Assembly (NCBI RefSeq): GCF_030817655.1
Contig: NZ_JAUSZM010000003.1
Location: 8,122,001 to 8,186,000, forward strand
DNA from: Streptomyces sp. V4I2
Lineage (GTDB): Bacteria > Actinomycetota > Actinomycetes > Streptomycetales > Streptomycetaceae
Length of the DNA: 64,000 nucleotides
Direction: 5' to 3'
A model generated the notes under the pieces. The model worked only from the letters and a program-made list of their open reading frames with translations. It had not been told where the DNA came from and searched no databases. A program made the position numbers and the translations under genes. The stretch's first letter is position 1. Each line of letters begins with the position of its first letter. Below, one piece after another: positions 26,381 to 34,020 of this stretch.

Positions 26381-27370
26381 TCACGTGGATGACGCGAACT
26401 CCCGCATCCCCTCCGCGAACTCCACCCCGGGCTTCCACCCCAGCTCGGCTCGCAGCCGGGAGGAGTCCGCCGTGATGTGCCGTACGTCCCCCAGGCGGTA
26501 CTCCCCGGTGACGACCGGCTCCGGGCCGCCGTACGCGGAAGCCAGCGCCCGGGCCATCTCGCCGACCGTGTGCGGCTCGCCGCTGCCGGTGTTGTACGCG
26601 GTCAGCGCGCCGTTGCACGCCGGAGCCTCCAGCGCCGCCACGTTGGCCGCCGCGACATCCCGTACGTGCACGAAGTCCCGCCGCTGGCGGCCGTCCTCGT
26701 AGACCCGCGGGGCCTCGCCGCGGGCGAGCGACGAGCGGAAGAAGGAGGCGACGCCCGCGTAGGGGGTGTCGCGGGGCATGCCGGGCCCGTACACGTTGTG
26801 GTAGCGCAACGACACCGCCGCCCCGTCCGTGGCCCGCGCCCACGCCGCCGCCAGGTGCTCCTGGGCGAGCTTGGTCGTCGCGTACACGTTGCGCGGATCG
26901 ACCGGGGCGTCCTCGCCGACCAGGCCGGGCGACAGCTCGGCCCCGCACCGCGGGCAGCGGGGCTCGAAGCGTCCCGCGTCCAGGTCGGGGACGGAGCGCG
27001 GGCCGGGCCGGACCACCCCGTGCCGGGCGCAGGTGTAGCGGCCCTCGCCGTACACGACCATCGACCCGGCGAGGACCAGCCGCCGTACGTCCGCGTCGGC
27101 CATGGCGGTGAGCAGCACGGCCGTACCGAGGTCGTTGCGGGAGACGTACTCGGCGGCGTCGGAGAAGTCGACGCCCAGCCCGACCATCGCTGCCTGATGG
27201 CACACGGCGTCCACGCCCGTCAGGGCCTGCCGGACCGTCGAGGGGTTGCGCACGTCCGAGGCCGGGTCGGCGCGGACGTCGTACACGAGGGGCTCGTGCC
27301 CGTGGGCCCGCAGGGCCTCGACGACCTGGGACCCGATGAATCCGGCACCGCCGGTGACCAGTACACGCAT
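26381..27370 (-). CDS. NAD-dependent epimerase/dehydratase with a Cys-rich insertion
   Basis: A 329-residue extended SDR. The Rossmann motif VTGGAGFIGSQVVEALRAHG is at the start, with a typical LAGSMVVYGEG strand and the catalytic YATTK (NVYATTKLAQEHL). A KDFVHV-like stretch (RDFVHVRDVAAANV) fits sugar-nucleotide epimerases. Between residues 112 and 151 is a Cys-rich insert (YTCARHG then RCPRCGAE), which could bind zinc. The substrate is likely a nucleotide sugar, but which one is unknown. The gene stands alone between the LIV binding protein and a sensor kinase; a three-fold GATCACG repeat lies just past its stop (26360-26385). Confidence 0.88.
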   Translation of the reverse strand: MRVLVTGGAGFIGSQVVEALRAHGHEPLVYDVRADPASDVRNPSTVRQALTGVDAVCHQAAMVGLGVDFSDAAEYVSRNDLGTAVLLTAMADADVRRLVLAGSMVVYGEGRYTCARHGVVRPGPRSVPDLDAGRFEPRCPRCGAELSPGLVGEDAPVDPRNVYATTKLAQEHLAAAWARATDGAAVSLRYHNVYGPGMPRDTPYAGVASFFRSSLARGEAPRVYEDGRQRRDFVHVRDVAAANVAALEAPACNGALTAYNTGSGEPHTVGEMARALASAYGGPEPVVTGEYRLGDVRHITADSSRLRAELGWKPGVEFAEGMREFASST

Positions 27371-27453
27371 GCGGCCACGCTAGGGCCGTGCGCAGCCCGG
27401 ACGACCCGGCCGCCCCCGCACGTCACGGCTTCGTAAGACTCACCGGACCCGAC

Positions 27454-28899
27454 TCACCGGACCCAACTCAGCGGAAGCGCCAGCGTGAACACCGTCGTGC
27501 CCGGCTCGTCGCTCAGCTCGACCGTGCCGCCGTGCGCCGCGACCAGGGAGCGGGCCACCGCGAGGCCCAGGCCGCTGCCGCCGCGGTCGCGGCTGCGGGC
27601 CTTGTCGACGCGGTAGAAGCGGTCGAAGACGCGGTCCCGGTCGGCGGGCGGGATGCCGGGGCCCGCGTCCGCGACCCGCACCAGCGCCCGGCCGGGCTCG
27701 ACGGTGACCCGCACGCTCACCTCGGTGCCCGCCGGGGTGTGCACGGCCGCGTTGGTGAGCAGATTGTCCAGGACCTGGCGGATGCGCTGCGGATCCAGGC
27801 GCAGCGGCAGCGTCTCGGGGTCGGCCGTCACCGTCAGCGGATGGTCCGGGTGGCTCGCGCGGAACGCGTCGGCCGCGTGGTCGACCAGCTCCGCCAGGTC
27901 CGCCTCCGTGATCCGCAGCGGGGTCTCCACCTCGGCCGCGTCCAGGCGGGCGAGCAGCAGCAGGTCGTCGAGGAGGAAGCCCATCCGGGCGGCCTCGGCG
28001 CGCAGCCGGGCCAGGTGCTTGTCGCGTTCCTCGGGGGCGTTGGCGGCGGCGTACTGGAAGAGGTCCGCGTAGCCCCGTACGGACATGAGCGGGGTGCGCA
28101 GCTCGTGCGAGGCGTCGGCGACGAAGCGGCGCAGCCGCTGTTCGGCCTCGGCGCGGACCGCGAGGGAGTCGTCGATGTGCTCCAGCATCGTGTTGAACGC
28201 CGTGCGCAGCTCGTCCACCTCGGGTCCGCCGTCCCGGCCGTCGGCGCGCAGCGGCAGCCGGGCCGCCGACTCGGTCAGATCGTGGGAGGTGATGCCGTGC
28301 GCGGTGGAGGCCATGTCGCTCAGCGGCTGCAGACCGCGCCGCAGCAGCTTCCGGCCGAGCACCACCAGCGCCCCCGCCGCGAGGGCGAACGAGATCACCT
28401 GCACGGCGATCAGCCGGTCCACGGTGTCCTCGATGTCCTGCATGGGCGCGGCGCTGACCAGCACCACCCCGGGCTCGACCTCGCAGCCCCGCAGCCGGTA
28501 CACGCCCTCTCCGTCGATCTTCACGGTGCGCATCAGCTCGGTGTCGGAGTCGGCCATGGTCTCGGCGAACGCGGTGAGCGGGCGGATGTCGTGCGGGATG
28601 TCGGCGGGCTCGCGCAGCACGGCCGAGCTGCCCGACACGTCGTACACCGCGGCGAACCAGCCCCAGTACGGCTTCTGCGTCACCGTGCCGTTGGCCGCGG
28701 CGTCCTTGGACTGCACGGTCTGGACGACCTTCAGCTGGTAGCCCAGCTGGCTGTCCAGATAGTCGCGCATGTACATCGTCAGGGCGTAGCCCACGACGCC
28801 GAACACCACCAGGGACAGCGCGCCGACGCCCAGCGCCAGCCGGGTGCCCAGGCGCAGCCTGCGGTAGGTCTGCCGCAGGCGCCGCAACAGGCCGTTCAC
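27454..28899 (-). CDS. Sensor histidine kinase with HAMP domain
   Basis: A 481-residue membrane kinase. A first membrane segment (LALGVGALSLVVFGVVGYAL, residues 21-40) and a second near residues 180-200 enclose an extracellular sensor domain of about 140 residues. A HAMP linker follows, then the phosphoacceptor FVADASHELRTPLMSVRGY, N box NLLTNAAVHTPAG, G1 VADAGPGIPPADRD and G2 GGSGLGLAVA. All needed motifs are present. The GTG start overlaps the response-regulator stop by 4 bp, so regulator and kinase are co-translated. The signal sensed is unknown. Confidence 0.92.
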   Translation of the reverse strand: MNGLLRRLRQTYRRLRLGTRLALGVGALSLVVFGVVGYALTMYMRDYLDSQLGYQLKVVQTVQSKDAAANGTVTQKPYWGWFAAVYDVSGSSAVLREPADIPHDIRPLTAFAETMADSDTELMRTVKIDGEGVYRLRGCEVEPGVVLVSAAPMQDIEDTVDRLIAVQVISFALAAGALVVLGRKLLRRGLQPLSDMASTAHGITSHDLTESAARLPLRADGRDGGPEVDELRTAFNTMLEHIDDSLAVRAEAEQRLRRFVADASHELRTPLMSVRGYADLFQYAAANAPEERDKHLARLRAEAARMGFLLDDLLLLARLDAAEVETPLRITEADLAELVDHAADAFRASHPDHPLTVTADPETLPLRLDPQRIRQVLDNLLTNAAVHTPAGTEVSVRVTVEPGRALVRVADAGPGIPPADRDRVFDRFYRVDKARSRDRGGSGLGLAVARSLVAAHGGTVELSDEPGTTVFTLALPLSWVR

Positions 28900-29603
28900 T
28901 CCGCGGCCTGCCGGACCACGTAGCCGAAGCCCCGGACGGTGTGGATCAGCGGTTCGCCGGTCGCGTCGAGCTTGCGGCGCAGCCGGCTGACGACCAGCTC
29001 CACGACGTTCGAGCGGCCCCCGAAGCCGTACTCCCACACGTGGTCCAGGATCTGCGCCTTGGTCAGCACGGTCGGCGACTTGCGCATCAGGTAGCGCAGC
29101 ACCTCGTACTCGGTCGGCGTGAGCGTCAGCAGCTGCTCGCCGCGCCGCACCTCGCGGGTGTCCTCGTCCATCGTCAGGTCCGCCACCTGGAGCACGGACC
29201 GCTGGAAGCCGGGCCCGGCGCTGCGCCGCAGCACCGTGCGCAGCCGGGCCATCAGCTCCTCCACCGCGAACGGCTTGACCAGGTAGTCGTCACCGCCCCT
29301 GGTCAGCCCCGCCACCCGGTCGGCCACCGCGTCCCGGGCCGTGAGGAACACCACGGGCACCATCGTCCCGGAGCGCCGGAGCCGGTCCAGCACGCCGAAA
29401 CCGTCGATGTCGGGCAGCATGAGGTCGAGCACCACGATGTCCGGATGGAACTCCGCGGCACGGCTCAGTGCCTCCTCGCCCGTGTTCGCGGTGACCGCGT
29501 CCCAGCCCTCATAGCGGGCGACCGTCGCCACGAGGTCGGCGATCGGCGGGTCGTCGTCCACGACGAGGAGTCGTACTTTGTCCACCTGCACATAGTGCGT
29601 CAC
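28896..29603 (-). CDS. OmpR-family response regulator
   Basis: A response regulator of about 235 residues. The receiver domain has LLVVDDDPPIADL, Asp in IVVLDLMLPDIDG and Lys in DYLVKPFAVEEL. A winged-helix output domain ends in LIHTVRGFGYVVRQ. The start is uncertain: GTG at 29603, 29591 and 29585 are all in frame and none has a strong ribosome binding site. It precedes its kinase with a 4-bp overlap. The gene diverges from the flavin/heme reductase module at 29737 (about 130 bp), so that module is the obvious candidate target. Confidence 0.9.
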   Translation of the reverse strand: MTHYVQVDKVRLLVVDDDPPIADLVATVARYEGWDAVTANTGEEALSRAAEFHPDIVVLDLMLPDIDGFGVLDRLRRSGTMVPVVFLTARDAVADRVAGLTRGGDDYLVKPFAVEELMARLRTVLRRSAGPGFQRSVLQVADLTMDEDTREVRRGEQLLTLTPTEYEVLRYLMRKSPTVLTKAQILDHVWEYGFGGRSNVVELVVSRLRRKLDATGEPLIHTVRGFGYVVRQAAE

Positions 29604-29736
29604 GCGACCGGCGGAGCCAGAGGGGGGCCGTCCTCGTGGCCACATCGATAACCACTTGAAAGTCGTACGACAGTAAATCGACAGCTCGCGGCGGGGAAGC
29701 TCGGTAACCCAGGACCCGGATCAAGGAGCTCTGTCC

Positions 29737-31075
29737 GTGACGACCGTCCAATCGCCCCCTGCGCCCCCCACGGCGATCCGCCCCAGGGTGGTGGCCCGCA
29801 CGGGCCTGTACGCCGTGCTGGCCGCGAACGTGGCCGTGGTGACCTTCTTCTTCACCCAGGCGGGATTCGCGTCGAACGCCCTCATCGTGCTGGGCCGGCT
29901 GGCCGGTCTGTACGGCGCGCTCCTGATGGCCTTCCAGCTGGTCCTGGTGGCCCGGCTGCCCTGGCTCGACCGCCGCATCGGCATGGACCGGCTGACCTCG
30001 TGGCACCGCTGGACCGGCTTCGGCATCCTGTTCACGCTGCTCGCGCACGCCGTCTTCATCAGCTTCGGCTACGCCGAGTCGTCCGACCTGGACCCGGTCA
30101 GCCAGCTGGTCGACCTCGCCGAGACCGTCGAGGGCGTGCTCCGCGCGGTCGTCGCCCTGGCGATCATCATCGTGGTGGGGGCCGTCTCCGGCCGCTACGC
30201 CCGGCGCCGCCTCGCGTACGAGACCTGGCACTTCATCCACCTGTACACCTACGCCGCCGTGGTGCTGGCCTTCACCCACCAGGTCGCGGTCGGTACGACC
30301 TTCACCGCGTCGTCCGCCGCCACCACCTACTGGTACACGATGTGGGGCGTCGCGCTCACCTCGGTGTTCGTCGGCCGCCTGGTGCTGCCGCTGTGGCGGA
30401 ACTGGCGCCACCAGCTGCGCGTCACCGCCGTCGTCCCCGAGTCCGACAACGTCGTCTCGGTCTACATGACCGGCCGCGACCTCGACCGGATGCCCCGCCC
30501 GGGCCGGCCAGTTCTTCCTGTGGCGCTTCCTGACCCCGGACCGCTGGTGGCAGGCCAACCCCTTCTCCCTGTCGGCCGCGCCCGACGGCCGCACCCTGCG
30601 CCTGACCGCCAAGGCCGCGGGCGCCGGCAGCGCCGCCCTGCGCCATGTGAAGGTCGGCACGCGCGTCTTCGCCGAGGGCCCCTACGGCGCCTTCACCGCC
30701 CTGCACCGCACCCGCCCGGAGTCCGTCCTCATCGCCGGCGGCGTCGGCGTCACCCCCATCCGCGCCCTCCTGGAGGAGCTGCAGGGCCACGCCGTCGTCA
30801 TCTACCGCGTCGCCACCGACCGGGACGCGGTCCTCTACGACGAACTGAGCGAACTCGCCCAGGCCAAGGGCTGCGAGCTGCACCTGGTGACCGGTCCGCC
30901 CGTCCCCGACAAGCTGGCGCCGGGCGAGCTGGCCCGGCTGGTGCCGGACATCGCCGACCGGGACGTCTTCCTGTGCGGGCCGCCGCCCATGATGAACGCG
31001 GTGCTGGGCAGCCTGCGCGAGCTGAACGTGCCCAAGCCGCAGATCCACTTCGAGCGTTTCAGCCTGGCGGGATGA
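29737..31075 (+). pseudogene. Ferric-reductase-like heme/FAD oxidoreductase, frameshifted by one C
   Basis: The N-terminal 250 codons give a six-segment heme-binding domain with paired His positions (LTSWHRWTGFGI, LLAHAVFIS, WHFIHLYTYAAV), as in ferric reductases and NADPH oxidases. The FAD/NAD(P)H part is in another frame: GQFFLWRFLTPDRWWQANPF, GPYGAFTALH, LIAGGVGVTPIRALL, DVFLCGPPPMMNAV, ending at 31075. The shift lies in a run of four C at 30493-30496; three C would restore one 445-residue protein. It would move electrons from cytosolic NAD(P)H through FAD and heme to the outer face, here probably to the FMN protein that follows. It may be a consensus error or a real knock-out. Confidence 0.88.
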
Positions 31076-31085
31076 GGAAGTCACC

Positions 31086-31784
31086 GTGAAGCGAGCCATA
31101 CCTGTCGTCGTCCTGAGCATCGCGGGCCTGGTCCCCGTCTGGCTCTACGAACCCTCGGCCGGCACGTCCACCGTCCAGGTCGCCACGCCCGCGCCTTCCG
31201 TGTCCTCCTCGTCCGGGTCCTCGGACTCCTCCTCCACCGTCGTCCCGGGTACGACGGTCAGCACGGAGAAGGGTCCCGTGCAGGTCGAGGTGACCTTCGC
31301 GGGCCAGGAGATCGCCGCCGTGCGGATGCTCCAGCAGCCGAACCATCCGCAGACCACGGCCGCGGTGCCGAAGCTGATCGCTCAGACCCTGGAGGCGCAG
31401 AGCGCGGACATCGACACGGTGTCCGGCGCGACGATCACGACCGAGGGCTACAAGGAGTCCCTCCAGGCCGCGATCGACGAGAACGCCTCGGCGGCGTCCG
31501 CGGCCCCGTCCGCCTCGGCCGCCGCATCCCAGGTGGTCGCGGGCTCCACGGTCAGCACGGAGAAGGGCCCCGTGCAGGTCGAGGTGACCTTCGAGGGCGA
31601 CGAGATCGCCGCCGTGCGGATGCTCCAGCAGCCGAACCATCCGCAGACCACGGCCGCGGTGCCGAAGCTGATCGCTCAGACCCTGGAGGCGCAGAGCGCG
31701 GACATCGACACGGTGTCCGGTGCGACCATCACGACCGAGGGCTACAAGGAGTCCCTCCAGGCCGCGATCGACGCGAAGGGCTGA
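31086..31784 (+). CDS. Extracytoplasmic FMN-binding protein with two nearly identical domains
   Basis: A 232-residue exported protein. After an N-terminal hydrophobic anchor (PVVVLSIAGLVPVWLY) and a Ser-rich linker come two FMN-binding domains, about residues 56-131 and 153-230. Each carries DTVSGATITTEGY, the flavinylation motif in which ApbE attaches FMN to a Thr (SGAT at residues 113-116 and 211-214). The domains are almost identical, with only a few changed residues, so the protein probably carries two covalent FMNs. It lies between a heme/FAD reductase and apbE, which fits an extracytosolic electron relay. The ATG is 10 bp after the preceding stop. Confidence 0.9.
   Translation: MKRAIPVVVLSIAGLVPVWLYEPSAGTSTVQVATPAPSVSSSSGSSDSSSTVVPGTTVSTEKGPVQVEVTFAGQEIAAVRMLQQPNHPQTTAAVPKLIAQTLEAQSADIDTVSGATITTEGYKESLQAAIDENASAASAAPSASAAASQVVAGSTVSTEKGPVQVEVTFEGDEIAAVRMLQQPNHPQTTAAVPKLIAQTLEAQSADIDTVSGATITTEGYKESLQAAIDAKG
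31254..31479 (+). repeat. Direct repeat, copy 1 (FMN-binding domain 1)
   Basis: A 226-bp unit that encodes most of the first FMN-binding domain. It aligns base for base with 31548-31773, with about six mismatches by eye, most of them in one short patch. Confidence 0.9.
31548..31773 (+). repeat. Direct repeat, copy 2 (FMN-binding domain 2)
   Basis: Second copy of the 226-bp unit, in the same reading frame, 294 bp downstream of the first. The near identity at silent positions points to recent duplication or ongoing gene conversion. Confidence 0.9.
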
Positions 31785-31789
31785 CCGTC

Positions 31790-32530
31790 ATGCACCGCGT
31801 CGAACACGTCATGGGTTTCCCGGTCTCGCTGCGCGTCGACGACGAGGGCATCCCGCCGTCGGCCGCGGACGCGGTCTTCGCGTGGCTGCACGAGGTCGAC
31901 GCCCGGTTCAGCCCGTTCAAGGCCGACAGCGAGGTGTGCCGGCTCGACCGGGGCGAGCTGTCGGACCGGGACCTGAGCGCGGACCTGCGGGAAGTCCTCG
32001 ACCTGTGCGAGGAGTACCGGGCCGCCACCGGCGGCGCCTTCGACGTACGGCTGCCCGGGCGCGGTCTCGACCCGTGCGCGGTGGTCAAGGGCTGGTCCGT
32101 GCAACGGGCGGCGGACCTGCTGAGGGCGGCCGGGGCGAGGCGCTTCTGCCTCAACGCCGGCGGCGACGTGGTCACCGCCGGCGGACCCTGGCGGGTGGGG
32201 GTACGGCACCCCGAGCACGCCGACAAGCTGTGCACCGTCCTCCAGCTCACCGACGGGGCGGTCGCGACCTCCGCCCGCTACGAGCGCGGCGACCACATCA
32301 TCGACGGCCGCACCGGGCGTCCGGCGACCGGTCTGCTCAGCCTGACCGTCGTCGCCCCGACCCTCACCGAGGCGGACTCGGCCGCCACGGCCGCCTTCGC
32401 GATGGGCGCCGAGGGCGTCGACTGGGCCGCCGGGCAGCCGGGATGCGAGGTGTTCGCCGTGGACGCCGAGCGGCGGGTTCTGCGGACGGCGGGATTCCCG
32501 GTCGCGGGGGAGGACTCGGCCGCCGCGTGA
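31790..32530 (+). CDS. apbE: FAD:protein FMN transferase ApbE
   Basis: A 246-residue ApbE-family protein. Family features include the N-terminal VEHVMGFPVSLRV, a SPFKADSEVCRLDRG segment, DPCAVVKGWSVQRAADLL, FCLNAGGDVVTAGG and the metal-binding EADSAATAAFAMG near the end. ApbE moves FMN from FAD to a Thr in the SGAT motif of target proteins, and such a target, with two motifs, is encoded 5 bp upstream. It has no clear signal peptide. At 246 residues it is shorter than Gram-negative ApbE (about 330) but usual for actinobacteria. Confidence 0.92.
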   Translation: MHRVEHVMGFPVSLRVDDEGIPPSAADAVFAWLHEVDARFSPFKADSEVCRLDRGELSDRDLSADLREVLDLCEEYRAATGGAFDVRLPGRGLDPCAVVKGWSVQRAADLLRAAGARRFCLNAGGDVVTAGGPWRVGVRHPEHADKLCTVLQLTDGAVATSARYERGDHIIDGRTGRPATGLLSLTVVAPTLTEADSAATAAFAMGAEGVDWAAGQPGCEVFAVDAERRVLRTAGFPVAGEDSAAA

Positions 32531-32623
32531 CGGCCGGGGCGTTCCGAGGGACGGCCGCGGGCCGGTGGCCGCCTCATGGGAGCCGGCCACCGAGGCGGTG
32601 CAGGTCGGCACGAGCCCCATGTC

Positions 32624-32775
32624 TCGCCGCGGACGGTCGCCGACCGGGCGTGGGAGCTCGGGTGCGCGCCGCCGCGGCCGCGGGAGCGGCTGTCCGGGCG
32701 GACGGTCGCGGTGATCGGGCCGGGGCCCACCGGGCCCACCGGGCTCGCCGCGGCGGCGCGAGCTGCCGGACGGGC
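32624..32775 (+). pseudogene. Remnant of a glutamate synthase small-subunit-like gene
   Basis: A stretch of about 50 codons (SPRTVADRAWELGC, then RLSGRTVAVIGPGPTGPTGL) resembles the part of GltD just before and including its first dinucleotide-binding loop. The loop is distorted by a duplicated GPTGPTG and nothing else of the enzyme is present. It is read as a decayed fragment. Confidence 0.5.
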
Positions 32776-33303
32776 TGCTGAGCTGCCGGACCGACGCGGC
32801 GACGCCCCGCCGCATCGCAGGATGGGCGGGGCGTCGCGGGACCGGCGTCAGCCGACGTCGGAGGTGTCCAGGCGGTACAGGCCGCTGTAATCGCTCACGG
32901 CCGTGCCGTTCGCCTTGACCCACGCGGAGATCGCGGAGCTGGTGCCGCTGCCCTGACCGCTGTCACTGACGACGATGTAGTGCAGCTCGCCCGACTTCAC
33001 CAGGCGGTTGAGCTTGGCGAGGGTCATGGCGTTGTCGCTGCCGGACCAGCCGCCCATGGAGATCACCGGCTGACCGGACTCCAGGATGATCGAGGACGCG
33101 GTCTGGTCGGTGGCCACCGCGACCAGCCCGGCCGCACCGTCCCGGTTTTTCTTCACCGCGTTTTGCGAGGAACCCCGGGCGTTCAAGCCCGGGAGGAATC
33201 GCATCCTGGGTCAGGCGGCGCGGAGCGCCGCAGCGCCATGACGTCTGCTCGGCCGCGGAGCGGCCGAGGCTCGCATCCGCGAGCGGGTACGGCTTCGCAA
33301 GCC

Positions 33304-33342
33304 TGGGGGTACCTCCCACGCCCTTAAGGCAGTGGGGGAGGG
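33304..33342. repeat. Small palindromic repeat, copy 1
   Basis: An imperfect palindrome that begins GGGGGTACCTCCCACGCCC and ends AGTGGGGGAGG. It resembles a short repeat I recall as common in Streptomyces genomes. It marks the point where tnpB coding sequence abruptly begins in the degenerate element, so it may sit on a deletion junction. Confidence 0.65.
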
Positions 33343-33344
33343 CC

Positions 33345-33640
33345 ACCCACTCCAGCTGGTCGTTTGCCCAGCTGGGGGCGTTCATCGCGTACAAGGCCCG
33401 CAAGGCAGGGGTGCCGGTGGTACACGTCGATCCGGCGTACACGTCCCGTACCTGCGCCGAGTGCGGGCACATCGACAGGGCGAACCGGGTCAGTCAGGCC
33501 TGGCTTGCGTGCCGGAACTGCGGATTCGTTGATCACGCGGACCGATGGGGGCACCTCCCGCTCGAGCGAAGCCGAGAGTGGGGGAGGCTCCCGCAACATC
33601 CGCGCCCGTGCGTGGGAGTTGTGGCGACGCGGGGCCCCGT
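33345..33640 (+). pseudogene. tnpB: tnpB 3' remnant (zinc ribbon and last RuvC segment)
   Basis: From about 33345 the frame reads WSFAQLGAFIAYKARKAG, VDPAYTSRTCAECG, and WLACRNCGFVDHADR, which is the zinc-ribbon region (Cys pairs CAEC and CRNC) and the start of the third RuvC motif of a TnpB protein. A palindromic repeat (33546-33587) then interrupts it, and RNIRARAWELWRRG resumes afterwards. The first two RuvC motifs are deleted, so it cannot be an active nuclease. Its sequence differs clearly from the intact TnpB at 36863, so it derives from another subfamily. Confidence 0.75.
33546..33587. repeat. Small palindromic repeat, copy 2, inside the tnpB remnant
   Basis: An imperfect palindrome, GGGGGCACCTCCCGC at one end and GAGTGGGGGAGG at the other, inserted between the codons for HADR and RNIRARAW of the tnpB remnant. 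It belongs to the same family as 33304-33342. Confidence 0.7.
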
Positions 33641-34020
33641 CAACGGCCCCTGCCCCACCCCGAACACCTCGGGGTGGGACTGGACGCAAACGCAGCATCA
33701 CCGCCAGTGATGCCCGTTGTGCAAGCCCGGCGCTCCAGCTGGGTAGTTGACGTACGTGATCATCTCGGACGAGGCCTGGGCGTCGCTGCCCATGCCACCC
33801 TCGCCGCCGGTCTGACCGGTGCCGACCCTCTGAGAATCAGCGGACTCACAGCTCGCGCACAGTGCGGTGAGGCCGGACGCCAAGGCTTCGGACCCGGGGA
33901 ACCGGCCACTTGCCCGACGAAGGCACGCAACACGCGAGGTCTAGACTCTCCCCGCAACGGCCTGTACGACCGTGACCGAAAATGGGCAGATTCTGCCAAG
34001 TCCGAGGGGTATTCGGCGCT

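Larger units (their letters stand above)
33157..33751 (+). mobile_element. Degenerate IS200/IS605-type tnpB element (remnant)
   Basis: This 595-bp insertion splits the glycosyltransferase remnant. Its left end has a subterminal hairpin (CCCCGGGCG and GCCCGGGAGG around 33172-33198) followed by GGAATCGCATCC, very like the left end of the intact element at 36601. Internally it keeps only the 3' part of tnpB and is further disrupted by two small palindromic repeats. No transposase tnpA is present. Boundaries are set by rejoining the host reading frame, with one base of ambiguity (C at 33156 or 33751). Confidence 0.75.
32848..33850 (-). pseudogene. C-terminal remnant of a family-39-like membrane glycosyltransferase, split by an insertion
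   Basis: Reading on the minus strand, 33752-33850 gives GQTGGEGGMGSDAQASSEMITYV and 32848-33156 continues with KKNRDGAAGLVAVATDQT and IILESGQPVISMGGWSGSD to a stop. Joined, these match the Gly-rich linker and C-terminal domain of large actinobacterial PMT/ArnT-like glycosyltransferases. The membrane part (about 500 residues) is absent, and the 595-bp element at 33157-33751 interrupts a codon run that otherwise fits exactly. It is a non-functional remnant. Confidence 0.75.

Noticed and set aside
30493..30496. Two separate proteins (heme part and FAD/NADP part) in place of a frameshifted one
   Set aside because: The second frame has no start or ribosome binding site near the junction, and one base restores a continuous family match.
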